Assembly (NCBI GenBank): GCA_041941305.1
Contig: JBGTQJ010000009.1
Location: 124,001 to 188,000, forward strand
DNA length: 64,000 bases
Source of the DNA: JANSWP01 sp041941305
GTDB taxonomy: Bacteria > Bacteroidota > Bacteroidia > Chitinophagales > Saprospiraceae
Reading direction: 5' to 3'
Shown here in pieces: positions 27,844-39,100 of the stretch. Each line of letters opens with the position of its first letter. Position 1 is the first letter of the stretch. The notes beneath the pieces are model-generated. The model saw only the letters and a list, made by a program, of their open reading frames with translations. It was not told the origin of the DNA and ran no database searches. The translations under genes and the position numbers were made by a program.

Positions 27844-27909
27844 GAGTTTTCTGTTTTGATTAATGAATCTATCCGAACCAGTTGAATTTAGTTTCAACAG
27901 TTTTTCAAA

Positions 27910-30900
27910 TCACCGAATCAATGTCAAATCTCCTTTTAATTCAACTTTTTCAGTCTCTGCAAATAATTGATAGATAATGTGATAAAAGTAGACGTCCGAA
28001 GGCGCTGGTTCTCCCTTGTAGTTTCCATCCCAACTTTGTCCCTCATCGTATACCACCTGCCCCCATCTGTTGTAGACTTTAAATTGAAGGATCATGGGCT
28101 CTCCAGGTGTAACCAAGCGGAAAAGGTCATTGACTCCGTCTCCGTCTGGGGTAAACCCTGTAGGTACTTCCACGGTCACCGTTTCCATATCTACGTTGAT
28201 GGTTAATTCATCAGTGCAACCATTTTCGTCTGTAATAAAAACATGATAGATAATGCTGGAATTTTGAGAAATGATGGGTGCCATAAACAGACCAGAGGAG
28301 TTGGTATTGGTAGTCAAAAAGGGAGTCTCTCCTTCAACGGACCATTCAAAAGTTGCATTGTTCAAGGACAGAGGGGTAGTATTGACTTCCAGGGAAATTT
28401 GTTGTCCTGACAAAATATCTGGGTCGCTTCCCAGCTCGTTTCCATCATCATCCACTGCTATCAAATCATCAATTACAAAGGCCGGAATTACAGTTACTGT
28501 TGTGGAATCCTGGTCGATAAAACAAAAATTGTCATCATCTGTGGCAATTACCTGATAAGTTGTACTTTGATTAGGCATGACAGTGATGGTGGCTTCTTGA
28601 GAAACAACATTTCCATCCACCAACCATTCAAATTGTGGAGCAGTAGAACTAGTACTGGCAGTAAGAACGGTTTCCTCCCTTTCACAAATGGAAATGGACT
28701 CTGAAACGACCAGGCTGGGATCAAAATTGAGGACTTCTACATTTACCGAAACAGTATCTGAGCAAACCCCATTTTCACTAAGAGATGTTAATGTGTATAC
28801 AGTTGTATTTAATGGCTTCGCAACCGGACCAGAAATATTGTGTCCTGGAGACAATCCATCAGAAGGAGACCAGGAAAAGGTGGTTGTGCTCCCTGTAATG
28901 TTTTCTGCTAATTGAAAACTGTCATTGGGACAAATAGTGGTATCGAGGGTAGTTATTTCAGGGAAATTGTAGGGTTCAACAAAAATGGTGACGGTATCAA
29001 AAGCAAAGCAACTTTGATAGGAAACCATGGCAGAATAGGTATTGGTAAACAAGGGTTGAGCAATGACTGTTGCGGTATCTGTAGCGTTCAGCCCAGCGCC
29101 TGTCCAAACGAGATTTGTGTTGCCTGCATTGTTATTTGCCACCAGTGTGACGGACTCGCCTTCACAAAGGGAAGTATTACCCATTACCTCGATGTCCAAG
29201 AACGGATCGACCACTTCGAGCCAAATGGAATCCACTCCTTCACATACCCCAATTCCACCTTCTACAATCAGAAGTGTACTTGCTGTAGGTGTTACCATTG
29301 GGTTTTGAATAAATGAATTGTCTACAATGTCTGTAGGGGACCATTTATATTGGGTAGCACCCTGAACATCAAATTGAATGCTCTCTCCAGGGCATACATA
29401 AAGTGTATCTTGATCTGGGGTGATTTCTACATCTGGATTATCGTCTATTTCAAAAGTGAGGGTAGCGTAGAGGGTTTCTCCACACCCAAAATCATTAATC
29501 AGTCTAATTTCAATAGTTTCCTTCCCTTCTGGTATACCATCGGGTAAGGCAGAGATAGGAAAGCTCAGTTTGGTTTCTCCAGGTTGAAAAGTAATGGTAC
29601 TTGGCATATTTAGCACATAATCATCATCCCTGGTGGCAGTACCACCCACATCTACCATAAAAACAGTTGGCTCTTCAAAATCAGGGAGTGGCAATTCTAT
29701 GGAAATTTGATCTGGGAATAGGGTACAATCTTCCACTAAAAAGTCGACCCCATTGAAAAAGGTGATATCCATGCTAGGTGCTCCTCCACTTACCTCTGAG
29801 ACAAAAACAGCTGAATCAAAAAATGGATCTCCCTTGTCAGCTACAACAAGCTTAAGATGGTAGGTATTACATGGGCTTACCTTCTTCCGGGCAGTTAAGC
29901 TTTTTTTGTTACCCATAAAATCAGAGGTCATGCCATCGTATTCAATACTTCTTCCCACTTTTATGGAGGGATCCCCTATAACCCCATTGTAACGGAAATA
30001 TTCCCAATTATTGGTATGATTGATATTGTTGATGGAAACTTCGGTGTCCGTCCCAGGAATTAAGGCGATATTTTCTTGATTTCCTATTGTTGGGTTCCCT
30101 GTAATTCCCGGACCGGAAATAAAAAACGAAAAGACATCATTAAATGATTGATTGATGAATTCGGGGTATTCTTCAGATGCAAATATGTACTCAAAAGTCA
30201 GTTCATCGTCAATTACAAAAACATCTAACTCCAGAACACAAGCATCGTAGGTGATATTTGGAAAATCAAGGGCATCCAAATCCGGATCACCTGGCAAGCC
30301 CCAATCCAGTGTCCAATCATTTAAAAAATTGGGTCCAACCGCATCAAAAGCGTAACCGGTAGTTAGAATAACACCTCTATCTAATCCCAAATCCGAATTG
30401 TCTGCTTCAAATACCCCATATTGACTGCCATCGCAAATAATCGTATCAATACTAACTGTAGTCTGAGGGGTTGAAATATTATCGATAATAGTTTGATTGC
30501 CCACCAGGGTATTCACTGAAATCGGTTGAGGTAAAAAACACGGGTCAGCAGTACATTCCCAAAATCCGTGAAAGCCCTCTCGCTCTCCTTGAAAATCAGA
30601 TATAAACTGTAAAGTCATGCAACCACTGGATGCAGTTGCAGTATAGCAGGTACCTCCCCTTTGGTCTCCTATTTGAAAGGAACCAAAATCTATGTAGGGA
30701 ACGATAGCAATCTGTGGTGAAAAAATATTGGGCCCATCGTAAATTATCAATTTATCAATCAGGTTGACACTTTCAATATTGTAAAAGGCCAGGGTGAAAT
30801 TGATGCAACCATGCGGCTGATCCGGGCAAATGGTAAAAACGTGATTTTCATTGCTGCTATAATTCCCAAATTCTCCTCCCGTATCGAATATTTCCCCAGA

Positions 30901-31455
30901 GCAGTCTGTTGATCCTCCTTGATCAATTGTAAAAATGGGCATAGATTCTTCCACACATACTTTAAATGCGCCCCAATTTGGTGAACCTGATGAAGACCAA
31001 TCATTAATTCTTAAGTAGTAGGTGATACCCGGAGTTAGCGTAGGTGGCTTTAATTCGACATCATTTTGTCCTGCCTGAGAAGTGGCACAATCCAACAGTA
31101 CCAATTCATCTACCGCACAAATATCCCCACGGTATATGCCTATTTCCGGATTAGTAATTGATGCAGCTCCTGAACCTGGATCAGGACAGCCAAAAACAGA
31201 GATGGTGTATTCCAGCAAGGTGTCGGCAGCAGTAAAACTGAACCAAACATCCCTTTCAGGGACAGCCGAAAAACAATTTGGAATGTTATCGTTGCCAATA
31301 TTGCTTGCAGTGGCATCGACATTTGAATAAATATCCGTATCCACACACACAGGAGCAACTCCCAACGCTATAATTCCAGAGCAATCATCATTGATAGGCT
31401 GAGAAAAGGATACATAGGTAATCAATGCAAAAACCAGGGTTAGGTGTTTCTTCAT
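27910..31455 (-). CDS. Giant type B T9SS cargo with CUB, choice-of-anchor L and Calx-beta domains
   Basis: About 1181 aa from the ATG at 31455 (MKKHLTLVFA; an 11-residue extension is possible). After the signal peptide: an N-terminal lectin-like/jelly-roll region; a CUB-like domain (CSGEIFDTGGEFGNYSSNE ... CMTLQF); a choice-of-anchor L domain (LDRGVILTTGYAFDAVGPN); a Calx-beta-like segment (ITFQPGETKLSFPISALPDG); several Ig/PKD modules; and the gliding-motility C-terminal domain (VPTGFTPDGDGVNDLFRL ... FKVYNRWGQVVYD). It is expected at the cell surface as an adhesin or matrix protein. Confidence 0.9.
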   Translation of the reverse strand: MKKHLTLVFALITYVSFSQPINDDCSGIIALGVAPVCVDTDIYSNVDATASNIGNDNIPNCFSAVPERDVWFSFTAADTLLEYTISVFGCPDPGSGAASITNPEIGIYRGDICAVDELVLLDCATSQAGQNDVELKPPTLTPGITYYLRINDWSSSGSPNWGAFKVCVEESMPIFTIDQGGSTDCSGEIFDTGGEFGNYSSNENHVFTICPDQPHGCINFTLAFYNIESVNLIDKLIIYDGPNIFSPQIAIVPYIDFGSFQIGDQRGGTCYTATASSGCMTLQFISDFQGEREGFHGFWECTADPCFLPQPISVNTLVGNQTIIDNISTPQTTVSIDTIICDGSQYGVFEADNSDLGLDRGVILTTGYAFDAVGPNFLNDWTLDWGLPGDPDLDALDFPNITYDACVLELDVFVIDDELTFEYIFASEEYPEFINQSFNDVFSFFISGPGITGNPTIGNQENIALIPGTDTEVSINNINHTNNWEYFRYNGVIGDPSIKVGRSIEYDGMTSDFMGNKKSLTARKKVSPCNTYHLKLVVADKGDPFFDSAVFVSEVSGGAPSMDITFFNGVDFLVEDCTLFPDQISIELPLPDFEEPTVFMVDVGGTATRDDDYVLNMPSTITFQPGETKLSFPISALPDGIPEGKETIEIRLINDFGCGETLYATLTFEIDDNPDVEITPDQDTLYVCPGESIQFDVQGATQYKWSPTDIVDNSFIQNPMVTPTASTLLIVEGGIGVCEGVDSIWLEVVDPFLDIEVMGNTSLCEGESVTLVANNNAGNTNLVWTGAGLNATDTATVIAQPLFTNTYSAMVSYQSCFAFDTVTIFVEPYNFPEITTLDTTICPNDSFQLAENITGSTTTFSWSPSDGLSPGHNISGPVAKPLNTTVYTLTSLSENGVCSDTVSVNVEVLNFDPSLVVSESISICEREETVLTASTSSTAPQFEWLVDGNVVSQEATITVMPNQSTTYQVIATDDDNFCFIDQDSTTVTVIPAFVIDDLIAVDDDGNELGSDPDILSGQQISLEVNTTPLSLNNATFEWSVEGETPFLTTNTNSSGLFMAPIISQNSSIIYHVFITDENGCTDELTINVDMETVTVEVPTGFTPDGDGVNDLFRLVTPGEPMILQFKVYNRWGQVVYDEGQSWDGNYKGEPAPSDVYFYHIIYQLFAETEKVELKGDLTLIR

Positions 31456-31563
31456 AGTATTCCAATTATTTATTAAAGTCTGTGACAATAGCCTTTGTCT
31501 TTATTCTAATACTGAATAAGTAATTTAAAATAATTTAGAGTATGTATAAAAATTTAAAGAATT

Positions 31564-31665
31564 GAGAACCAATAGTTTGCGCTTCTTACGAAAAAATACC
31601 GAATGACTTTATCGGGATAAACGAATGAGGTGTTTTAAAGTGAGGTTCGCAAACTATTGGTTCTC
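31564..31665. repeat. 102-bp element with perfect 18-bp inverted ends
   Basis: GAGAACCAATAGTTTGCG (31564-31581) is exactly inverted at 31648-31665. It lies in the 555-bp gap between the giant cargo gene and the sugar transporter (both minus strand). It may be a miniature inverted-repeat element or a large mRNA hairpin. The remaining gap, 31666-32010, shows nothing else I can support. Confidence 0.65.
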
Positions 31666-32010
31666 AGGAAGTTAAAATTTAGACATACTCTTAAATAAGA
31701 GGGGACGAGACCAGCTGTAGATAGCTTTCTAGTTGTTTTTTAGTGAAGTGAGATGTAGTTCGATTTAATTAGATTGGGTTAGTTTTCTCTTATAATGGCA
31801 CAATATAGAAAATAGTCCGTAAAAAAGAAGAAATAACCAGTATTTTACTAAAATAATCCCCCTTTTAACCTAAGTTTTCCTCTGAATTTTGTAAGGCTAA
31901 ATATTATGGGAAAATGAGAAGAAAAATTAGGTTTAGACCAAGTTTGAATATACCAAGCTCAATTAAAATGAAAATTAAAATTTCACCATAACCAGATCTT
32001 CATTTTCATT

Positions 32011-33330
32011 TTAATTGATCTGCGACTGCATGTCTTCCAAAGATATTCCTTTGGTTTCAGGCATCATTTTCCAAACAAAAATCAACTGTAGTAGCATCAT
32101 AAACGCGAAGAATGCGAAAACAGGTGCTGCTCCAATTTTGGTAAATAAAATGGGAACTAAAGAGGGAATTGCAGCTGCCAACACCCAATGGGTACTGCTT
32201 CCGAAAGCCTGACCATTGGCACGTAAATGATTGGGGAATATTTCTGAGATAAAAACCCAAATCACAGCCCCCTGTCCAATTGCATGGGAAGCAATAAATA
32301 AAAATAAAAAAATGGGAACTGCCATCCCTTGCCAACCAAAGGAAAAAGCCATGGCTACCAGCGATAAGGAAACGATATAACCAAATGAGCCCATGTACAT
32401 CAACTGTCTCCTTCCTAAGCGGTCGATTAAGGAAAGCCCTAACAAGGTAAATATCAAGTTAGTGACACCAATTCCTATGCTGCTCAATAATGCAGTATTC
32501 GCCCCTAATCCAGCAGTTTCAAATATCCTGGGGGCGTAATATAAAAAGGCATTGATTCCGGAAAATTGATTAAAGAAGGCTATTAGAAAAGCCAGAATCA
32601 GCGGGAAACGATATTTTTTATCAAAGATGGTTTCCGTTTTGGAAGCTGTTTGATCCTCTGCTAATATGGTTTGAATTTGGGTTTCTATATCAGAAGCTGG
32701 ATTAATTAACTTTAATATTGCTTCGGCTTCAGACCTGTTTCCTCTTTTTGTCAATAACCAACGTGGGCTCTTGGGTACCAATAAAACCATAAAAGTGTAG
32801 ATGACTGCTGGAATCGCTTCAACTCCGACCATCCAACGCCAGGCATCTGTCTCAATACCACTCAATAAGTAATTGGAAACGAAGGCTATCATGATTCCAA
32901 ATACGATATTGAATTGATACAAAGCTACCAATTTGCCACGGTCATTGGCTGGTGCAATCTCGGAAACATAAGCTGGCGCCGCAATGGTCGAAGCCCCAAC
33001 TCCCAAGCCTCCCAAAAATCTGAAAAAGGCAAAAACCCAGGGATCGGTTGCAAAAGCGGAACCCAAAGCTGAAACAGTATACAAAACGCCAATCCAAAAC
33101 AAGGTTCTTTTTCTACCCAGTTTGTCCGTTGGAATTCCTCCAAATATTGCCCCAATAACCGTACCCCAGAGTGCAGAAGCCATTACGACTACACCGTGAA
33201 ACAACTCACCCCGATTCCATAACTCCTGAAGTGGTAGATCCGCCCCGGAAATTACAACAGTATCGAAACCAAATAGAAAACCTGCCAGAGCGACGGTTAG
33301 TGACCAAAAGAGGATTTTATTGTTCTTCAT
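32011..33330 (-). CDS. MFS sugar:proton symporter (sugar porter family)
   Basis: 439 aa with 12 predicted membrane segments. Sugar-porter signatures: GGIPTDKLGRKRTL (loop 2-3, G-x-x-x-D-x-x-G-R-R/K), PKSPRWL (a PESPRW variant) before the central loop, IDRLGRRQLM (loop 8-9) and PETKG near the C-terminus. Relatives transport xylose, galactose or glucose; the sugar here cannot be read. No sugar-catabolic genes are adjacent. Confidence 0.92.
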   Translation of the reverse strand: MKNNKILFWSLTVALAGFLFGFDTVVISGADLPLQELWNRGELFHGVVVMASALWGTVIGAIFGGIPTDKLGRKRTLFWIGVLYTVSALGSAFATDPWVFAFFRFLGGLGVGASTIAAPAYVSEIAPANDRGKLVALYQFNIVFGIMIAFVSNYLLSGIETDAWRWMVGVEAIPAVIYTFMVLLVPKSPRWLLTKRGNRSEAEAILKLINPASDIETQIQTILAEDQTASKTETIFDKKYRFPLILAFLIAFFNQFSGINAFLYYAPRIFETAGLGANTALLSSIGIGVTNLIFTLLGLSLIDRLGRRQLMYMGSFGYIVSLSLVAMAFSFGWQGMAVPIFLFLFIASHAIGQGAVIWVFISEIFPNHLRANGQAFGSSTHWVLAAAIPSLVPILFTKIGAAPVFAFFAFMMLLQLIFVWKMMPETKGISLEDMQSQIN

Positions 33331-33481
33331 ATTGTGATTTTCGTTTTGCTAAATTTGCCCATTGGATAAAAGAAAGGGCGAGCTTTACCTAACCAATTTT
33401 TGTTGCTAAATTAGCATAAAAAATGACTTATAATTTATTGTTCTAAAAACGCTTAGTTGTAACCAAAACATCAGGCAAAAA

Positions 33482-34570
33482 ATGATGAAATCCATATCTT
33501 ATACTGTACTAACTATCCTTCTTTGCTGCTTGACGAATTCTATTTCCTTTAGCCAAAAGATATCGGAATCTCTTGAATTTCAGTTTGAAGGAAACACATT
33601 GAGCGGGTTGATTGAAAAACCTGTGGCTCGTACCTCTAAAGCTGTAGTAATCCTTATTCCTGGTTATGGAGAAACTAATTTTGTTGAGGGAGGCTGGTAT
33701 TCTTCCCTCAGGAATAATTTAGTGGCAATGGGTTTAACGGTAGTTTTTTGGGATAAAATGGGTTGTGGAAAGAGTGAAGGAGAATTCAATGCTCAACAGC
33801 CTGTAGAAAATTCTGCAAAAGAGGCAATTACCGCAATCCGAACACTCAAAAAGCTGAATATTACGGGATCTGATAAAATTGGTCTATGGGGAGTCAGCCG
33901 GGCAGGTTGGATTTGCCCTTTAATTATTGGGCAAATCCCCATTGATTTTTGGATTTCTGTAAGTGGGACAGACGATAAGGAAAACTATGGCTATTTATTA
34001 AAATCCAATTTGGTCATTAATGGCAAAGAGCAGGAGGAAGCTGAAAAGCTCCATGAAGCCTGGATGTTGGGACACCAAATTTTTTGTACCAATGGTGATT
34101 ATGAGCAATATTTAAATGCGATTCAGCCATTAGGACAGGACAGTCTGTGTAGGCGATTGTTTGGATATACAAATGAAACCAGTATTACTGAAGCAGGTAA
34201 AAAAAGCTACTTACAGGAACAGAAATTATTTACAAGTAAGGGACACTTTGATCCAAATAGTGGTCTATGGGTTTATATAAACGACTTTGATGAATTGCTG
34301 CTGAATATCAGGTGCCCTGTATTGGCATTATTTGGAGCGAATGACGCTCAGGTTGATTGGCGCAAAACCAAAAAGTTGTACGAAGATAGCATTGGAAAAA
34401 ACGTAAACTCAGATTTAACGGTAAAGGTATTCGACCAGTGCAACCACAATTTGCAAAAGTGTATTACATGCGGGTATCGGGAGGATTTATCAAGCTTAAA
34501 ATGGCAAGCTTGTGATGGTTATTACGAGACCATGGAAGATTGGTTGAGGAAGAACCAATTCATTGAATGA
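33482..34570 (+). CDS. Secreted alpha/beta hydrolase
   Basis: 362 aa. A signal peptide ends at SFSQ. Alpha/beta-hydrolase features: LIPGYGE (oxyanion-loop region), the nucleophile elbow GVSRAG, an aspartate in LFGANDAQVDW and a histidine in CNHNLQK. It resembles the secreted serine-peptidase/esterase-type hydrolases of Bacteroidota. Substrate unknown. Confidence 0.87.
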   Translation: MMKSISYTVLTILLCCLTNSISFSQKISESLEFQFEGNTLSGLIEKPVARTSKAVVILIPGYGETNFVEGGWYSSLRNNLVAMGLTVVFWDKMGCGKSEGEFNAQQPVENSAKEAITAIRTLKKLNITGSDKIGLWGVSRAGWICPLIIGQIPIDFWISVSGTDDKENYGYLLKSNLVINGKEQEEAEKLHEAWMLGHQIFCTNGDYEQYLNAIQPLGQDSLCRRLFGYTNETSITEAGKKSYLQEQKLFTSKGHFDPNSGLWVYINDFDELLLNIRCPVLALFGANDAQVDWRKTKKLYEDSIGKNVNSDLTVKVFDQCNHNLQKCITCGYREDLSSLKWQACDGYYETMEDWLRKNQFIE

Positions 34571-34667
34571 AGTTAAAAAATATGGAACTAGTAATCATTC
34601 CTATTGGTTAAGTTTTGTTGTGTGTCTAACATGCTGGAATGCAGGAACCTAGTAATCTTTTTAAAAA

Positions 34668-35147
34668 ATGATAATCAGTTTTGATATTGACAACACATTA
34701 ATCCCTTATTTAGATGAATTTGAAGTGGAGGCTAGAACTACATTGTCAAAACTGTTTGGAGGAGAACCAATAAGACGAGGGACCATTCAATTGTTTCAAG
34801 AACTTGAAACCAGGGGGCATAGCATTTGGATTTACACCACGTCCTTTAGGAGTCCATTTAATTTAAGAAAGACATTTAGGTGTTATGGGCTGAATCCTTC
34901 AAGAATAATTAATGAAAAAATCAACCAGAAAGTACTGAAAAGAGACCATTGTAGATCGTCAAAAAATCCAAAGTTATTTGGTATAGACATTCATATTGAT
35001 GATTCAAGGGGAGTTGAAATTGAGGGAAAAAGGTATGGGTTTGATACAATAATAATTGAAACTTCAGATAAAGATTGGGTATCAACAGTTCTTGAACAAA
35101 TTAATGAAATAGAGAAATCCAGAATCACCAAAAACGTCTCTCTTTAA
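34668..35147 (+). CDS. HAD-superfamily hydrolase
   Basis: 159 aa, cytosolic. Motif I is DIDNTL (nucleophile Asp6 and Asp8), motif II is YTTS, a lysine follows in the middle region, and motif IV is HIDDS. The small cap-less form is compatible with a phosphatase acting on a macromolecular or small substrate. Stands alone. Confidence 0.82.
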   Translation: MIISFDIDNTLIPYLDEFEVEARTTLSKLFGGEPIRRGTIQLFQELETRGHSIWIYTTSFRSPFNLRKTFRCYGLNPSRIINEKINQKVLKRDHCRSSKNPKLFGIDIHIDDSRGVEIEGKRYGFDTIIIETSDKDWVSTVLEQINEIEKSRITKNVSL

Positions 35148-35155
35148 GAATTTTT

Positions 35156-35186
35156 GGCGGCTTTCCCAAAGGCACAAGTAGCCGCC
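35156..35186. repeat. GC-rich hairpin after the HAD gene
   Basis: GGCGGCT (35156-35162) pairs with AGCCGCC (35180-35186) around a 17-nt loop, in otherwise AT-rich DNA 8 bp after the stop codon. There is no downstream T-tract, so it may be an mRNA 3' stabiliser or a REP-like palindrome rather than a terminator. Confidence 0.45.
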
Positions 35187-35287
35187 CGTGTCCACACCCT
35201 CATTTATATGTAAGTAATTATTTTATCCTTAATCAACTCGGATAAAAGGTCACATGGACATTCACCCAATTTAACAAAAATCAAATT

Positions 35288-35914
35288 ATGATACAGAAAA
35301 TCTGTTTATTGGCATTCCTGTTTAGCATTACTTCTTGTAATTCTCAAATTGAAAGCAGGAATAATCCTATAGTGGGCGGTGCTTGTGAAGGATGTGAAGC
35401 CATTTATGAATATGGTAGCAATGAGCTTACTTCAACGGACACTTTGCCAAAATTTCAAGAAAGGGAACCTAAACTAAAAATTACAGGAAAGGTTTATAAG
35501 GAGGATGGCATTACACCTGCACCAAATGTAATTTTGTATATCTATCATACCAATCGGCGTGGAATATATGAAACCATTGGAAACGAACAAGGCTGGGCGA
35601 GGCGTCATGGCTATATCCGGGGCTGGGTAAAAACTGGATTGGATGGCAAATACAACTTTTACACATTTCGTCCTGCATCATATCCCAATCGACAAGAACC
35701 CGAGCATATTCATATCACAGTAAAAGAACCGGATTTAAACGAATACTATATTGACGATTTTGTTTTCGATGATGATCCATTACTTACGAAGGTAAAAAGA
35801 AGCCATTTAAAAAATCGTGGAGGTTCGGGTATTGTAGTACCAATAATGGAGGATGGTATTTTGACAATTCAGAGAAATATTGTACTTGGATTAAACATAC
35901 CCAATTATGAATAG
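35288..35914 (+). CDS. Intradiol dioxygenase-like secreted lipoprotein
   Basis: 208 aa. A lipoprotein signal ends in SITSC (Cys17). The core resembles the protocatechuate 3,4-dioxygenase beta fold: ITGKVYKEDGITPAPNVILY, the repeat TGLDGKYNFYTFRPASYP, and the likely iron ligands tyrosines in HGYIRGW/ASYP plus HIHITV. Secreted versions are common in Bacteroidota; the substrate is unknown, and it lies alone rather than in an aromatic-degradation operon. Confidence 0.83.
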   Translation: MIQKICLLAFLFSITSCNSQIESRNNPIVGGACEGCEAIYEYGSNELTSTDTLPKFQEREPKLKITGKVYKEDGITPAPNVILYIYHTNRRGIYETIGNEQGWARRHGYIRGWVKTGLDGKYNFYTFRPASYPNRQEPEHIHITVKEPDLNEYYIDDFVFDDDPLLTKVKRSHLKNRGGSGIVVPIMEDGILTIQRNIVLGLNIPNYE

Positions 35915-36126
35915 ATAATAATTATGGTATATCGAATTAATGAGAAATTTTGGTCAAGGGAAATAGGCTTTTCCATTATGGATAGAGCAGGGTTGGATTG
36001 CCTTTAGGTAAAGGGAAAAAGCGTGCTATTTCATAAAATTGTATTGATGAATCAAGGTTTGGCAAATGCGAATTAGTTGAAAAAGAGTATATTTAATTCA
36101 AAGTTTCAATTTTTAAATTAGAAACG

Positions 36127-39100
36127 ATGAAACTACTCCCTTTCTTCATTGCCCTATCACTACTTCTTCCCCGTTTTATTCTTTCTCAGGAAAATTCAAA
36201 TATCTCCATTAAGGATTTAGAATCATTACCCTTTGAATTATTAATTAAGAATGCTGAGATATTACATGAAAAAGGTTTGTACAAGGAGGCTATACTGTAT
36301 GCAGATCGAGCTGTAAAATTGCTTGATAAAAATGAAAACATAGAATACCAAGACCAGGCAAGGGCTTATTTTGTTCAAGCAAATATTTTCAGCGATTTAG
36401 CAAAATATCAACTTGCAGATTCGCTGTACAGAAAAGCCATTGGTAAATTCGTTTCAAGGAACGATACATTAAATTTTTTATACGGACAATGTTTAGTGGA
36501 ACAGGCAAATTTATTTGTCATTAAACACCAGAATAACAAAGCTTTTTCAGTACTTGAAAAAGGATTATCAATAATTAAAAGAAGTATACGGGAATCTGAT
36601 TTTAAATATGGAGTAGGTCTTGGCAGATTGGGTGGATATTATAATTCTTTGGGTAATTATGGGAAAGCTGACTCCTTATTTCGAAGATCTCTTGCAATTA
36701 TTGAAAAGTCCAAAGGTCAAAATAATGCCGCTTATCTATATAATTTAAGGGATATTGGATTTATTCAATATATGGCAGACGAATATGATAAGGCAATAAA
36801 AACATTTATTCAAGCATTAGAAATTTCTAAAAATACCTATAAAAAAAGTCATCCTATTAATGCTGGTATTTTATATTATCTTGCCTGGACCTATGAAATT
36901 AAACAGGAAAAGGAAAAAGCAGAAAACTGTTATGAACAATCATTGGAAATTGCAAAGCGTACATTGGGCTCAGATCACCCTTTTTATAGTTCTTACCTGT
37001 ATGGCTTCTCTGATTTTTATGTGAATATTAGAGAATTTGATAAGGCACTGCCTCTGGCTTTGGAAGGCTTGGAATTATCCGAAAATGCAATTGAAATGGA
37101 TAGTGCCGTTTATGGGTTAAATTTGGGTAATGTGGCGAAATTGTATTCAAATATGGGGGATCATGAAAAAGCATTACCATACGCATTAAAACAAATAGAA
37201 ATTAATAAGAAAATTTTTGGTAGGGATCATAAGGAGTATGTTTATGGCCTAACCAAAACGGTCTTTATTTATAGTAAGTTGGGAGAAAAGCAAAAAGCAG
37301 ACAGTTTAATGAATGAGGCTGAAGAAATTGTCGAGCGCGCTTTGAAAGGGGATAGCCTTCTTCTATTGAATTTGTATTTGAATATGGCAGGAGCTTTTTC
37401 TTGGATACCGGAATATGACAAATTTCTAGAATACAGATTGAAAATTCGAGATTTAGTTAAGAAAATTTATGGTGTAGACCATCTTAACTATAGTCACGCC
37501 TTGTCAAATATCTCCTGGGCTTATTTTTATTTGGGTAGATATAAAGATGCCTTGCCTGTTGCAATTCAATCTGTAGAAATTGCAAAGAAAACAGTTGGCG
37601 ATAAACATCAACATTATGGGATCAAACTTAGTTGGGCAGGATTTATTCATCAATTGAATAATCAGTATAGAAAAGCAATTGAACTTTCAATTAGAGCTTC
37701 AAAAATTCTGGAAAACACCTTGGGTGAAAATCACATAGATTATCTTATGTGTCTAAGTAAATTATCTAGGATGTATTCAGATTTGGGGCAATACGAAAAG
37801 GCTTTATCTACAAGATTAACTGTGATTGAAAGATTGGAAAATGGACCTGGGAAAAATTCGCCGGAATATGCAGGTGAATTAATCAATTTAGGAGCAGTTT
37901 ATATGTCTTTGGGTCAACATGATAAAGCTTTTGATCTTATTCTCAGAGGAACGGAAATGACAAAAATCAGATATGGTCCGTATAATAATGTTTATGGTAC
38001 TGCCCTTCATGGTTTGGCTCAAATTTATCTCGATAAAAAGGATTACGCAAATGCCTTAAAAAACCAATTAATTTCATTAGAGGTAATGGACCAGGCTTTA
38101 GGGCAAGAACATATAGCTTATGGGAGACATTTAACTCAACTATCTGAAATATATATTGGAATGGGTGATTTTGAGTCTGCTCTTTTAAATGCTTTAAAAA
38201 GTTTAGATATCGCTAAGAATTCTGTTGGGAAAATATCAGGTAGCTACAGTTGGGCCTTATTTAAATTGGGAAAAATTTATGCTTTGAAGAGTGAATACCA
38301 CCAGGCACTTCACTTTTTAAAAGAAGCTGCACAAATTAGGTTAAAAGTTTTTGGGCAAGAAAGTGATGCCTACCAAAGTACAATTTTCGAGTTGGCAAGG
38401 TTACACGAAAAAATGGGCAATGCTTCCAGTGCTGCGGATTATTTCAGAGAATGGAACCAAAGTGTCTTTTCCTTTTACAATCGGGTATATGACCAATTTA
38501 GTGAGGCAGAGCAAAGTACCTGGAACAAGAAAGCATCCTGGAATATCTATTCCTTTCATTCTTTTATTATTAGAAATCCCGAATACGAAAGCTTAATAGG
38601 TCTGGCATATGAAAATCAACTATTTTTAAAAGGTTTATTATGGGGAAATCGAAAGCGGTTATTGCAGACCGTTAGAAACACAGAAAACCAGGGAATTAAA
38701 ATTGAATACGAAGAATGGGAAAGAATCAACCAGCTTATTTCCAGACAATATAGTATGTCCATCGAGGATAGAATGGATGAGTTTGATAGCCTGGAAAACA
38801 GGGCAAATTATTTGGAAAGCGAACTGGCAAGGAAATCTTTGCCATTCAAAGAAACCAGAACTTTAGTTTCTTTAGAAGATGTGAAATCGGCTTTAAATAT
38901 AGGAGAAGCTGCTATAGAATTTGCTCATTTCAGATACTACGACAAGCATCGATGGACAGACAGTACTTTTTATTGTGCTTATTTGGTGAGGCCAGAATAT
39001 GAGCATCCAAAAATGATATACCTGTTTGAAGAAAAGGAGGTAGAAGCTGTATTAAGCGATAGGGCTGATCGGCGTCAAGCCTATGTAGATCAATTGTATG

